64,000 nucleotides of DNA from Planctomycetota bacterium. GTDB taxonomy: Bacteria > Planctomycetota > B15-G4. Positions 15,093-26,354 of the stretch are shown piece by piece. A program made the position numbers and the translations under genes. A model generated the notes under the pieces. The model did no database searches and had not been told where the DNA came from. It was given only the letters and a program-made list of their open reading frames with translations. Position 1 is the first letter of the stretch; each line of letters starts with the position of its first letter. The stretch spans positions 1 to 64,000 of the forward strand of contig JAJDEP010000009.1 in the NCBI GenBank assembly GCA_029259715.1, read 5' to 3'.

Positions 15093-17788
15093 CACCGACG
15101 ACGACCCTGGGCGAGATGCCGACCCGCTACGACCCTGCGGCGGTGGAGTCGGACGTGCGCGCCCGCTGGGAGGCCAGCGGCGTCACCACGGCCGGCCGTG
15201 AGGCGGTCGCCGACCGCGAGCCCTTCACGATCATGATCCCGCCGCCGAACGTGACCGGTCGGCTGCACATGGGTCACGCCCTCAACGGCACGCTGCAGGA
15301 CATCGTCGCGCGCCATCGCCGCATGTGCGGCTTCGATGTGCTCTGGCTCCCGGGCACCGACCACGCGGGCATCGCTACCCAGGCGGTGGTCGAGAAGAAG
15401 CTCTACGCCGAGAGCAAGACCACGCGCCAGGAGCTGGGCCGTGAGGCCTTCCTGGCGAAGGTGTGGGAGTGGAAGGAGGAGCACGGCGACGCGATCCTCG
15501 AGCAGACCAAGCGCCTCGGCGCGAGCTGTGACTGGTCGCGCACCCGCTTCACCCTCGAGCCCGACATGTCGACGGCCGTCCGCGAGGCCTTCGTGCGCCT
15601 GTTCGACAAGGGCCTGATCTATCGCGGCGCGCGCCTGGTGAATTGGGACTGCGTGCTGCAGACCGCCATCAGCGACGACGAGATCGAGTTCAAGACCATG
15701 GCCGGCAAGCTGTGGCACCTGAAGTATCCGGTGCAGGGGCAGGACGGTCGCTTCGTCACCGTGGCCACGACCCGCCCTGAGACCATGCTGGGCGACACCG
15801 GTGTGGCCGTGCATCCCGACGACGCCCGCTATGCCGATCTCGTCGGCGCGACGCTGCTGCTGCCCCTGGTCGACCGGGAGATCCCGGTGGTGGCCGACGA
15901 CAGCGTCGATCCCGAATTCGGCAGCGGCGCGGTGAAGGTGACGCCGGGCCACGACCCCAACGACTACGAGCGCGGCGCCCGGCACCGTCTGCCGATCATC
16001 AACATCCTCGAGAAGGACGGCACGCTGACCGAGGCGGCCGGCCCCTTTGCCGGCCTGAGCCGCGAGGACGCGCGCCGCGCGGTGGTGGCGGCCATGGAGG
16101 AGCGCGGCCTGCTCGAGCGCATCGAGGAGATCGAGCACAACGTCCCGCTCAGCGATCGCAGCAAGAGCCCCATCGAGCCGCTCGTCAGCGAGCAGTGGTT
16201 CGTGAAGATGGAGCCCCTCGCCGAGCCGGCCATTGCCGCCGTGAAGTCGGGCGCGCTGCGTTTCCAGCCCGAGCGCTGGAGCAAGGTCTACCTCGACTGG
16301 CTGGAGAACGTGCGCGACTGGTGCATCAGCCGCCAGCTCTGGTGGGGTCACCGCATCCCGGTCTGGTACGACGAGGACGGCGAGCCGGCGGCCTCACGCG
16401 ACGACCTCGCGCTCGGGTCGCCGCACCCGCAGACGGGCAAGCCCATCGTGAGCCAGGACGAGGACGTCCTCGACACCTGGGCCAGCTCGTGGCTGTGGCC
16501 TCTGGCGACGCTGGGTTGGCCTGAGCCCACGGCGGATCTGAAGCGCTACTTCCCGACCCAGTTCCTGTCGACGGCGAGCGAGATCATCTACCTGTGGGTC
16601 GCGCGCATGATCATGGCCGGTTATGAGTTCGCCGAACACGAGCCCGTGGAGAACCGCTGCGCCTTCTCGACCTGTTACATCCACGCCACCGTGCTCGACG
16701 GCCAGGGCCGGCGCATGAGCAAGAGCGCGGGCAACGGCATCGACCCGATCGAGATGATCGACCAGTACGGCGCCGACGCGGTGCGCTTCTCGCTGGTGCT
16801 GCTGACCAAGGAGGGGCAGGACACCAAGCTGGCCACCGAGAAGTTCGAAATGGGGCGGAACTTCCTCAACAAGCTGTGGAACGCCTCGCGCTTCGTGCTC
16901 AACGCCGGCGAGCTGCCGCGCTTCGACCCGGCCGCCGTCACCGCCCTCGAGGATCGCTGGATCCTGTCGCGCCTGGCCGCGACCATCGAGGACACCCACG
17001 CTGCGTACGAGGGCTACCGCTTCAACGATGCGGCCAGCGGCCTCTATCGCTTCGTCTGGAATGACTTCTGCGACTGGTACGTGGAGATGGTCAAGGCGCG
17101 GCTGATGGAGGGCGAGACCGTCGCCGTGTCCGTGCTCGGGCGCGTGCTGCGCGACATCCTGGCCCTGCTCCACCCCCTGGCGCCCTTCGCCACCGAGGCG
17201 GTGTGGGAGCGGGTGCGCGCGGCGTCGGTCGACGAGCTGCCCGAGCTGCTCATGGCCGGGGCCTGGCCGGATGGCGCCGGGCTGCGCCGGGATGCCGAGG
17301 CGGAAGCCGCGCTCAACCACGCACAGGAAGTGGTGATCACCGTGCGCCGCCTGCGTCAGCAGCACGGCGTGGCCGAGCGCAAGCCCGCGAAGGTGACCGT
17401 GGCGGTGACCGCGCCCGCGGCCGAGGCGCCCCTCGCCGCGGCGTCCGAGATCATGCAGCGCATGGGTGTGCTGGAGTCGGTGGTCGTGGGCGTCGATCCG
17501 TCGCGTCCCGAAGGGGCCGCTGTCGCCACCGACAGCCGGTCGCCGTCATCCTTCGAAGTGCTCGTCGACCTCGAGGGTCTCGTCGACAAGGACGCTCAAC
17601 GCGCCGACCTCGGGAAGACGCTCGCCAAGCTCGAGAAGCAACTCGCGGGCCTCGCCGGCAAGCTCGACAACGAGAGCTTCGTGGCCAAGGCGCCGGCCGA
17701 TGTCGTCGAGCGCGAGCGCGCCCGGCAGGCGGAGGTCGCCGCCGAGCACGCGCGCGTGACCGAGTTGCTGGCCGCGCTCGAGGGCTAG
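15089..17788 (+). CDS. valS: Valyl-tRNA synthetase
   Basis: Class I aminoacyl-tRNA synthetase of 899 aa, close to the usual bacterial length of about 880-950. The HIGH-type motif is HMGH at residues 60-63 within PPNVTGRLHMGHALN; the KMSKS-type motif is RMSKS at 542-546. The editing domain lies between (TTRPETMLGDT is its signature), then the anticodon-binding domain (WNDFCDWYVEMVK) and the C-terminal coiled coil of ValRS (last 70 residues, Lys/Glu/Ala-rich). It overlaps the apgM-type gene by four bases. All expected parts are present and intact. Confidence 0.97.
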   Translation: MTPTTTLGEMPTRYDPAAVESDVRARWEASGVTTAGREAVADREPFTIMIPPPNVTGRLHMGHALNGTLQDIVARHRRMCGFDVLWLPGTDHAGIATQAVVEKKLYAESKTTRQELGREAFLAKVWEWKEEHGDAILEQTKRLGASCDWSRTRFTLEPDMSTAVREAFVRLFDKGLIYRGARLVNWDCVLQTAISDDEIEFKTMAGKLWHLKYPVQGQDGRFVTVATTRPETMLGDTGVAVHPDDARYADLVGATLLLPLVDREIPVVADDSVDPEFGSGAVKVTPGHDPNDYERGARHRLPIINILEKDGTLTEAAGPFAGLSREDARRAVVAAMEERGLLERIEEIEHNVPLSDRSKSPIEPLVSEQWFVKMEPLAEPAIAAVKSGALRFQPERWSKVYLDWLENVRDWCISRQLWWGHRIPVWYDEDGEPAASRDDLALGSPHPQTGKPIVSQDEDVLDTWASSWLWPLATLGWPEPTADLKRYFPTQFLSTASEIIYLWVARMIMAGYEFAEHEPVENRCAFSTCYIHATVLDGQGRRMSKSAGNGIDPIEMIDQYGADAVRFSLVLLTKEGQDTKLATEKFEMGRNFLNKLWNASRFVLNAGELPRFDPAAVTALEDRWILSRLAATIEDTHAAYEGYRFNDAASGLYRFVWNDFCDWYVEMVKARLMEGETVAVSVLGRVLRDILALLHPLAPFATEAVWERVRAASVDELPELLMAGAWPDGAGLRRDAEAEAALNHAQEVVITVRRLRQQHGVAERKPAKVTVAVTAPAAEAPLAAASEIMQRMGVLESVVVGVDPSRPEGAAVATDSRSPSSFEVLVDLEGLVDKDAQRADLGKTLAKLEKQLAGLAGKLDNESFVAKAPADVVERERARQAEVAAEHARVTELLAALEG

Positions 17789-17838
17789 TCCGCGGCGCGC
17801 TCGGAGCGGCGCCCTGCGCTGCGGCCTCGGCACTGCTC

Positions 17839-19569
17839 TCATCTCCACTGCTCGAAGAACTCGCGTTCGAAGACGAGGATGACCTCGACGATGGGCTCTT
17901 GGCCGGGGTCCTGGGCGAGCGGCAGGTCGTTCCAGAGCTGCAGGCGTAGGCTGCGTCCGGTGGCCGACGACCAGGCCGACAGTACCGGTGGCGACTCGTG
18001 ACCGACGGGGATGAGCGTCGCTTCGCGGATGGCCACGGGCGGCGTCTCGACTGTCGGCATCAACAGGCGCGGGCCGCAGACGGCCTCGGCGTCCGCGACG
18101 CGCGGGCCGAGATCGTGGAAGCGCAGCTCGGCCGTGTTGTCGAGGGAGACAGCGACCTCGACCGAGTACAGCCCGGGGGGCAGCTCCGGGCGGAGCAGCG
18201 ACACGCTGGTGAAGAACACGCCGAGCCACAGGCGTGAAGTGTCCGGATCGTGCTCCCACTCGGGGACGTCCCGGGCATGGCGCCAGCGGGGGATGAAGAC
18301 GAATGACTCGTGTCCGAGCAGCACGCGCCGCTCGTTGTCATAGGGGTCGTGGGAGAGGCCGAAGGCCTTGTGCACATCGAGCCCGAGCAGGAATCGGTCC
18401 AGTGGCGGGACGAGCTCGGAGGACGACGGCAGGCAAGCGATGCGGTTGCGGACGTCGGTGATGCCCGGGACTTCGTCGCGCGCCGCCCGGAAGCCGATGT
18501 TCTGGTCGCTGTCGCCCGGGTTCATGCCGATGCGGAAGTCGATGCGCGAGACTTCGCGGGTGGAGTTGAAGGCGCCGCCCTTGATCACGCGCATGTGGCT
18601 GCTGAAAGCCGGCGACAGCTTGGACTGCTTGCGCCCGCGCGTGAAGGTGATGGGCTGATATCCCGGGTAGCGCACGAACGGGCTGTCGGTCCACTCGAAG
18701 ACGTTGCCGGTCATGTCGAGGGCGCCGAACAGGCTGATCCCGTCGGGATAACTCGCCACCTGCACGGCTTGCTGTGGCACGGAGAGTCCGGTCTGGGCCC
18801 ACGACGAACGGAAGCGGGGTCCCCACGGATAGGCATCGTCGGAGTCGCCACGGGCGGCGCGGACCCACTCCGCCTCGAGGGGCAGGCGCTTGCCGGACCA
18901 CGCGAGGAAGTCGCGGATCTCGGGGATGTTCACGTTCGAGACCGGATACTGCTCGAGTCCGTCGGGGATTGTCCCGCCGAACCAGCCGTAATTCACCAGG
19001 GTCTCGCTCGGATCCTGCTCCGTCGCTTCGAGGTAGACCTGCCATTGCAGGTTGGTCACCTCGGTGGTGTCGATCCAGAAGCTGCTGACGCGACGGTCGT
19101 GGCGCGGTGTCTCGGCCGCGATCATGGTCATGTTGGTGATGTCGCCCTGGCCGAGTTCCTTCACCTGGTCAGGGGGCGTGCCGACGATCACCGGCCCGCC
19201 CAGGACGTACTCCATGCCCGGAAGGCGGCGCTGCACATAGCGCCGGTTCAAGGCCACCCAGTCCGGGAGGTTGTGGACCTCGAGGGGCGGGAGTTCGTCG
19301 GCAGGCTCGGTGGGGGCGTCCGTGACCGGTGCTCCGGTCGGCGTGTTCGGCACGGCGTCGATGTCGCCGTCGGCTGCCGGCACCTCCTCGGCTCCGGGTG
19401 GGTCGACGGGAGCGGCGTTCATCGTGCTGTTGTTGACGCGATGCGCGTTGGGCCGGCGTTGGTCCCCCGCGAACCCGATGACCCACACGAGGATCACCAG
19501 CAGCACCACGACCGTGCCCGCCAGCAGGCGACGAGGCGCCGGGGTCGGCGGTGTGTTGCGGGCGGGCAT
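17839..19569 (-). CDS. Membrane-anchored FGE-fold (SUMF1-like) protein without catalytic cysteines, copy 2
   Basis: Protein of 576 aa with an N-terminal membrane helix (about residues 15-34, RLLAGTVVVLLVILVWVIGF), a Pro/Asp/Thr-rich linker, an FGE-sulfatase-type domain (about 125-365) and a C-terminal beta-rich domain. Domain signatures are GGTIPDGLEQYPVSNVN, LPLEAEWVRAARG, YPWGPRF, DMTGNVFEWT and NIGFRAARDE. At the two positions of the FGE catalytic cysteines, the motif GGAFNSTREVSR has Ser in both, so formylglycine generation is unlikely. A good Shine-Dalgarno (GGAGGGAG) precedes the ATG at 19569. It is paralogous to the gene upstream of it on the same strand and shares a 79-bp identical block. 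A surface binding or structural role is inferred. Confidence 0.85.
   Translation of the reverse strand: MPARNTPPTPAPRRLLAGTVVVLLVILVWVIGFAGDQRRPNAHRVNNSTMNAAPVDPPGAEEVPAADGDIDAVPNTPTGAPVTDAPTEPADELPPLEVHNLPDWVALNRRYVQRRLPGMEYVLGGPVIVGTPPDQVKELGQGDITNMTMIAAETPRHDRRVSSFWIDTTEVTNLQWQVYLEATEQDPSETLVNYGWFGGTIPDGLEQYPVSNVNIPEIRDFLAWSGKRLPLEAEWVRAARGDSDDAYPWGPRFRSSWAQTGLSVPQQAVQVASYPDGISLFGALDMTGNVFEWTDSPFVRYPGYQPITFTRGRKQSKLSPAFSSHMRVIKGGAFNSTREVSRIDFRIGMNPGDSDQNIGFRAARDEVPGITDVRNRIACLPSSSELVPPLDRFLLGLDVHKAFGLSHDPYDNERRVLLGHESFVFIPRWRHARDVPEWEHDPDTSRLWLGVFFTSVSLLRPELPPGLYSVEVAVSLDNTAELRFHDLGPRVADAEAVCGPRLLMPTVETPPVAIREATLIPVGHESPPVLSAWSSATGRSLRLQLWNDLPLAQDPGQEPIVEVILVFEREFFEQWR
18517..18595 (-). 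repeat. 79-bp block identical to 20459-20537
   Basis: This block inside the FGE-fold gene is identical, base for base, to 20459-20537 in its paralogue, while the flanks differ. It encodes the region around the lost catalytic cysteines (RVIKGGAFNSTREV through FRIGMNP). Identity at every wobble position suggests recent gene conversion or strong local constraint. Confidence 0.9.
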
Positions 19570-19702
19570 GGAGGCTCCCTCCGGTCCGCCTGACCTTATC
19601 GCCTGAGGCCGGAGCGGTCACCGCGGACGGACCGCGAGCCCGAATGGTGGGGTTTCCGGTGGGCCTCCGGCTGCCGCGAAGAGGCCGCCGAGCGTCGGGG
19701 CC

Positions 19703-21355
19703 CTACTTCTTCAGGCCGTCGCCGGCGACTTCGACCGCCATCGTGAAGCGCGGTCCCTTGCGCTTGGTGTTGTCGATGGAGAACGAGATCTCCCACGTGC
19801 GACCGTCTTCGGGTTCGGAGACCTCGAGCGGTCCGACCGCATCGTCGCCGGCATCCTTGATCGGGATCCAGCCCACGATGGCGTTGTTGGCGTTGTAGAA
19901 GAGCATGACTTCCTGGTCCTGGGGGAAGTCCCAGAAGTCTTCCATGAAGTCGTGGATGCCCATGCCGGGCGGGCCGGGCCAGGGCGACATGGCCCCGTCG
20001 GAGCGCTCGGGCAGGTCGGCGCCGCTGCCCTTCTTGTCGGCCTTGACCTTCTTCATCTCCTTCTTCCACGCCTTGTAGTTGTCCGACTCGCCCTTGCCCT
20101 TGAAGGCGACGGTGTACTCACCGGCGGGGAGGCGTGGCTTGGACAGCTCTTCGCTGGTGGAGAGCAGTCCGACGGGGAAGGGTTCGTCGACGGCGGAGCG
20201 CTTGAGCTTGCTGTAGGCCGGGTGACGGCCGCGGGCGAGGACTCCGAAGGCGAGGTGGTGGTATTCGGTCTGGACCTGGCGCTTGGGGTCGAAGTCGATG
20301 CGCTCGACGCCGAAGGTGTCCTCCTCGTTGATGTGATCGACACTGGTGTGCTTGGCGAGCATGGGGCTCTGCAGGAAGCGGTCGGCGTGGCGCAGCGATT
20401 CGAGGCCGGGCTTCGACGAGCGGGCGGCACGGAAGCCGATGTTGGCGTCGCTGTCGCTCGGGTTCATGCCGATGCGGAAGTCGATGCGCGAGACTTCGCG
20501 GGTGGAGTTGAAGGCGCCGCCCTTGATCACGCGCATGCTGCTGTTGAAGGCCGGCGACAGCTTGGACTGCTTGCGGCCGCGCTTGTAGTCGATGGGGCGG
20601 TAGCCCTCGTAGTGCACGAAGGGGCTCTGGGTCCACTCGAAGACGTTGCCCGTCATGCCGAGCACGCCGAACGAGCTGACGCCGCCCGCGTGGCTGTCGA
20701 CGGGCACCGGCTGCTGCGGGACCGACAGGCCGGTCTGGGCCAGCGACGACTTGAAGCGCGTGCCCCAGGGGTAGTCCTGGTCGCTGTCACCCCGGGCGGC
20801 CCGGATCCACTCGACCTCGGTGGGGAGCCGCTTGCCGGCCCACTCGAGGTAGGCGCGGATCTCGGGGTAGTTCACGTTGGTGATCGGGTAGTGCTCTTGG
20901 CCCTCGGGGATCTTGCCCTCGGGCCAGCCGTAGTTCACCAGGGCCTCGCTGGGCGTGCGCCCCGTCGCCTCAAGGAAGACCTGCCACTGCAGGTTGGTGA
21001 CCTCGGTGCGGTCGATGAAGAAGGTCTCCACGGACTCGACCCGCCGCGGCGTCTCGGCCGCGATCATGGTCATATTCGTGATGTCCTTCTGGCCGAGATC
21101 CTCGACGTTCTCGGGCGGCGTCCCCACCACGACCTCGCCACCCTCGACCTTGACCATGCCGGTAGGGGGGCCGTTGGGCGCGCTGCTGATGCTGCGGGTG
21201 CTTTGCAGGTCGTTGCCCAGCGCCATGGCCTGGACCGGTTCCGCATTGAGCGGATTGGCATTGAGCGAGCTCTGACCCGCGAGGGGGAGCAGCGCGCATG
21301 CGGTCATGGCGAGCGAGTACGCGATCACGAGGTCGACGCTCCTCGAGCGAGACAC
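19703..21355 (-). CDS. Exported FGE-fold (SUMF1-like) protein without catalytic cysteines, copy 1
   Basis: Protein of 550 aa starting at GTG 21353-21355. A signal sequence runs through VDLVIAYSLAMTACALLPLAG; the Cys could be a lipoprotein attachment site but the lipobox is weak. The FGE-type domain occupies about residues 68-315 (YPITNVN, LPTEVEWIRAARG, YPWGTRF, GMTGNVFEWTQ, NIGFRAARSS). The C-terminal 230 residues form a second, probably beta-rich domain with a Lys/Glu-rich insert. The catalytic-cysteine positions are Ser, exactly as in the next gene. There are 133 bases between the two genes, so they may be one transcript. GAGGAAAC lies about 18 bases before the GTG; an ATG at 21307 is a weaker alternative because it would cut the signal core. 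Confidence 0.85.
   Translation of the reverse strand: MSRSRSVDLVIAYSLAMTACALLPLAGQSSLNANPLNAEPVQAMALGNDLQSTRSISSAPNGPPTGMVKVEGGEVVVGTPPENVEDLGQKDITNMTMIAAETPRRVESVETFFIDRTEVTNLQWQVFLEATGRTPSEALVNYGWPEGKIPEGQEHYPITNVNYPEIRAYLEWAGKRLPTEVEWIRAARGDSDQDYPWGTRFKSSLAQTGLSVPQQPVPVDSHAGGVSSFGVLGMTGNVFEWTQSPFVHYEGYRPIDYKRGRKQSKLSPAFNSSMRVIKGGAFNSTREVSRIDFRIGMNPSDSDANIGFRAARSSKPGLESLRHADRFLQSPMLAKHTSVDHINEEDTFGVERIDFDPKRQVQTEYHHLAFGVLARGRHPAYSKLKRSAVDEPFPVGLLSTSEELSKPRLPAGEYTVAFKGKGESDNYKAWKKEMKKVKADKKGSGADLPERSDGAMSPWPGPPGMGIHDFMEDFWDFPQDQEVMLFYNANNAIVGWIPIKDAGDDAVGPLEVSEPEDGRTWEISFSIDNTKRKGPRFTMAVEVAGDGLKK
20459..20537 (-). repeat. 79-bp block identical to 18517-18595
   Basis: Partner of the identical block in the downstream paralogue. 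It covers the same codons of the FGE-fold domain. Further short identical stretches follow it (for example the bases encoding KQSKLSPAF) but with mismatches between. Confidence 0.9.
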
Positions 21356-21534
21356 GGTTCGAGTAGGGGACGTTTCCTCGTGCGCTCTGCCGACGCCGAG
21401 GTGTCCGGGAAGGGCTTCGGGGCACTCCCGGACGCGGCCTCAGGCTGACACACGTGGACGCTATAGTCTACGGCGCGGCGGAGCGTAACAGGGCTCACGA
21501 ACCTGTCAATAACCCCGGAATAGCCCCGATCGCC

Positions 21535-22544
21535 ATGCCAGATCAGCCTTCTCCCACCGACATTCCGGGGGTCGACCCCGAGGGCCGACTGGCCCTCACG
21601 GTCACAGCCGAGGACGCGGGCAACCGAGTCGATCGCCACCTCGGGCGCCTGCTCGCTCCGCACTACTCGAGGTCCTATCTCTCGGCCCTGCTGGATGAGG
21701 GAACCCTCCGGGTTGGGGGTCGGAAGTCCCGTCCGTCGTATCGGCTGGCGGAGGGCGACCGGATCGAAGGGGCCCTGGGGATACCAGCCAGCGCCTTGCC
21801 GGGGCCCGAAGACGGCATCGAATACCGGGTTATCCACAGCGACCCGGCGATCATCGTGATCGACAAGCCCTCGGGCCTGGTGATCCATCCGGGGGCTGGC
21901 CGAAAAGGCGGGACCCTGGTCAACGGATTGCTCAAGGAATTCCCCGAGATCGCCGTGGTGGGGAGGGCCGAGCGGCCGGGCATCGTCCACCGGCTCGACC
22001 GGGACACCACCGGCGTCATGGTCGTGGCCCGCACCAACGAGGCGGCCAAGTCGCTGGTGGGGCAGTTCAAGCGCAAGACGGTGGAGAAGCGCTACACGGC
22101 GGTGGTGTGGGGCGAGATGCCCTTCGACAGCGATTGGATCGACCTGTCGATCGACATCGACCCGCGTAAGCCGGTGCTGCGCACCGTGGTGAGCGAAGGG
22201 GGCCAGACGGCCTCCACCTTCTACGAGGTGGAAGAGCGTCTCGGCCCGGCGACGGTGGTGACCGCCATGCCGCGCACCGGCCGGACGCACCAGATCCGCG
22301 TGCACCTCTCGCACCTGGGCTTCCCGATCCTGCTCGACCCGCCCTACGGACGCCGGATCACCGGCTCCTGGAACGGCTGGTTCGAGCGCCGCAAGAAAGC
22401 GGGCCTGCCGGTGCCGACGATGTCGCGCCACGCTCTTCACGCGCGACACCTCACCCTGGACCATCCCGAGACGGGCGAGCGCGTGACCTACGAGGCGCCG
22501 TTGCCCATGGACATGGTCGAGTTGATCGAGATCCTGAGGGAGTC

Positions 22545-22548
<4 letters not shown>
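21535..22548 (+). CDS. RluD-type large-subunit rRNA pseudouridine synthase
   Basis: Protein of 337 aa of the RluA/RluC/RluD family, which converts specific uridines of 23S rRNA to pseudouridine. An S4 RNA-binding domain is at about residues 28-85 ([30 protein letters not shown]). The catalytic domain has [14 protein letters not shown] and HRLDRDTTG, whose Asp155 is the catalytic residue, and [20 protein letters not shown] 21535 is chosen because upstream codons in frame are not conserved-looking. The stop overlaps the next start by four bases (ATGA), so this gene heads the methylmalonyl-CoA operon although it has no metabolic link to it. Exact target uridines cannot be told. Confidence 0.93.
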
Positions 22549-24179
<1,631 letters not shown>

Positions 24180-24210
24180 CCGGCGAACCCCCGACCACGG
24201 AGCCGATTCC

Positions 24211-24642
24211 ATGGGTGCACGCCTTTCCCACCTGGGCCTCGCGGTGGCCGCTCACGACGATGTGATCGTGTTCTGGCGTGACCTGCTGGGACTGACGCTG
24301 TCCCCGGTCGAGCACGTCGAGAGCGAGGGCGTGGCCGTGGCCATGCTCGCGCTCGAGCCGCGCGCCGACGGGACGGGCGGCGCCATCGAACTGCTGCAGC
24401 CCGACCCAGGTGACAACGCCGTGGCCCGCTTCCTCGACAAACGCGGCCCCGGCATCCACCACGTGGCGCTCAGCGTCGACGACATCGACGGCCTGGTCCA
24501 CCGGCTGCGTGAGCACCGCGTGCGCCTGATCAACGCCGAGCCGCGTCCGGGCGCCCACGGCACCCGGGTGGTCTTCGTGCACCCGAAGTCCACCGGCGGC
24601 GTGCTCGTCGAACTGGTGCAGGAGCCCGCCGGAGACAGCTGA
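24211..24642 (+). CDS. mce: Methylmalonyl-CoA epimerase
   Basis: VOC-superfamily metal-dependent epimerase of 143 aa that interconverts (R)- and (S)-methylmalonyl-CoA. Two beta-alpha-beta modules are visible. The metal ligands fit the family: His7 in SHLGLAV, the His pair in GIHHVALSVDD, and Glu in VLVELVQ near the end. FVHPKSTGGVLVELVQ is the family C-terminal signature. It lies 31 bases after the mutase gene and before the carboxylase genes, completing the propionyl-CoA to succinyl-CoA route. Length and motifs are normal. Confidence 0.93.
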   Translation: MGARLSHLGLAVAAHDDVIVFWRDLLGLTLSPVEHVESEGVAVAMLALEPRADGTGGAIELLQPDPGDNAVARFLDKRGPGIHHVALSVDDIDGLVHRLREHRVRLINAEPRPGAHGTRVVFVHPKSTGGVLVELVQEPAGDS

Positions 24643-24791
24643 TGGCGGGCACTTCGTGACGGCGGGGGCCGTGCGACGGCGGGTCGCAGCGGCAGGCTGA
24701 CGGCATGGGGGCCCATCGACTATCCTGCCGGCCCCCGCGAGGCGGGCCGCCGAGCCGCCGCCGCGGCCGTCCCCGAAGTGAGGATCGACCG

Positions 24792-26339
24792 ATGCCGACC
24801 AACGCCGATCGAGTCGAGGAGCTGCGCCGCCGCCAGGAGCAGGCGCTCAAGGGCGGTGGCGACGCACGCATCGCGGCCCAACACGAGAAGGGCAAGCTGA
24901 CCGCCCGCGAGCGGCTCGACCTGCTGCTCGACGAAGGCTCCTTCGAGGAGTACGGCCGGCTGATCGAGAGCCGTACCACGGCCTTCGGCTTCAAGCCCAC
25001 CCCGGGCGACGGCGTGGTCACCGGCTTCGGCACCATCGAAGGCCGACCCGTCGCCGTGTTCAGCCAGGACTTCACGGTGAGCGGCGGCGCCCTGGGCGAG
25101 GCCCACGCGGCCAAGATCTGCGCCGTGATGGAGAAGGCCATGAAGGTGGGCGTGCCCGTCATCGGCCTCAACGACAGCGGCGGGGCGCGCATCCAGGAGG
25201 GCGTGGTCAGCCTCGGCGGCTACGCCGACATCTTCCTGCAGAACACCCTTGCGAGCGGCGTGGTGCCGCAGCTCTCGGCCATCCTGGGCCCTTGCGCCGG
25301 CGGGGCGGTGTACAGCCCGGCCATCACCGACTTCATCGTCATGGTCGACGAGACCAGCTACATGTTCGTCACCGGGCCCAACGTGGTGAAGACGGTGTCC
25401 CACGAGGAGGTCTCGGCTCAGGACCTGGGCGGCGCCCGGGTCCACGCGGGCAAGAGCGGCGTGGCGCACTTCCGCCGGGCCAACGATGCCGACGCCCTCA
25501 CCCTGCTGCGCAAGCTGGTGGGTTACCTGCCGCTGAACAACCGCGAGGACCCGCCGCGGGTCGAGTGCACCGACGACCCGGCGCGCGCGGACGAGGCCCT
25601 CGACACGCTGGTGCCCGAGAATCCCAACAAGCCCTACGACATCCGCGACGCGGTCACCCGCGTGGTGGACGACGGCGAGTTCCTCGAGGTGCACCCGGAA
25701 TTCGCGGCGAACATCGTGGTGGGCTTCGCCCGCCTCGACGGGCGCACCGTGGGCATCGTCGGGAACCAGCCGGCCGTGCTCGCCGGCGTGCTCGACATCG
25801 ACAGCAGCGACAAGGGCGCGCGTTTCGTGCGCTTCTGCGACGCCTTCAACATCCCCCTCGTGACCTTCGAGGACGTGCCGGGGTTCCTGCCGGGCACGAT
25901 CCAGGAGCACGGCGGCATCATCCGGCACGGGGCCAAGCTGCTTTACGCCTACTGCGAGGCGACGGTGCCGAAGCTCACCGTGATCTGTCGCAAGGCCTAC
26001 GGCGGCGCGTATGACGTCATGTCGTCCAAGCACATCCGCGGCGACCTGAACCTCGCCTGGCCCATGGCCGAGATCGCCGTCATGGGCGCCAAGGGCGCGG
26101 TGGAGATCATCCACAAGAAGGAGATCGCGTCGGCCGACGACCGCGAGGCGGCGGCGGCGCCTTTCGTGGCCGAGTACGAGGAGCGCTTCTGCAATCCCTA
26201 CGAGGCGGCGGCGCGGGGCTACATCGACGCCGTCATCGAGCCGCGGCAGACCCGCGCGCGCCTGATCGCGGGCCTGCGCCTGCTGCAGACCAAGCGCGAC
26301 CGCAATCCCCCGAAGAAGCACGGGAACATTCCGCTCTAG
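24792..26339 (+). CDS. pccB: Acyl-CoA (propionyl-CoA) carboxylase, carboxyltransferase beta subunit
   Basis: Protein of 515 aa, the standard size of PccB-type carboxyltransferases. It transfers CO2 from carboxybiotin to the acyl-CoA. Visible motifs are [79 protein letters not shown] and [16 protein letters not shown]. Start ATG 24792 follows GAGGATC (24779-24785). Placed after the epimerase and before biotin carboxylase and a biotin carrier, it most likely uses propionyl-CoA. Acetyl- or methylcrotonyl-CoA specificity cannot be excluded from sequence alone. Confidence 0.92.
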   Translation: MPTNADRVEELRRRQEQALKGGGDARIAAQHEKGKLTARERLDLLLDEGSFEEYGRLIESRTTAFGFKPTPGDGVVTGFGTIEGRPVAVFSQDFTVSGGALGEAHAAKICAVMEKAMKVGVPVIGLNDSGGARIQEGVVSLGGYADIFLQNTLASGVVPQLSAILGPCAGGAVYSPAITDFIVMVDETSYMFVTGPNVVKTVSHEEVSAQDLGGARVHAGKSGVAHFRRANDADALTLLRKLVGYLPLNNREDPPRVECTDDPARADEALDTLVPENPNKPYDIRDAVTRVVDDGEFLEVHPEFAANIVVGFARLDGRTVGIVGNQPAVLAGVLDIDSSDKGARFVRFCDAFNIPLVTFEDVPGFLPGTIQEHGGIIRHGAKLLYAYCEATVPKLTVICRKAYGGAYDVMSSKHIRGDLNLAWPMAEIAVMGAKGAVEIIHKKEIASADDREAAAAPFVAEYEERFCNPYEAAARGYIDAVIEPRQTRARLIAGLRLLQTKRDRNPPKKHGNIPL

Positions 26340-26354
26340 GCGGGCTGCGCGACG

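Noticed and set aside
18517..20537. Direct repeat considered as a mobile-element or CRISPR-like repeat
   Set aside because: It is a shared coding segment of two paralogous genes, has only two copies and has no terminal inverted repeats or transposase.
17839..21355. Sulfatase-modifying (formylglycine-generating) enzyme annotation for the two FGE-fold proteins
   Set aside because: Both catalytic cysteines are serine in each copy and no sulfatase gene is nearby, so only the fold is supported.
21445..21467. CTGACA and TATAGT as a promoter for the rluD-type gene
   Set aside because: The hexamers are only 11 bases apart, too close for a sigma-70 promoter; TATAGT alone could still be a -10 element.
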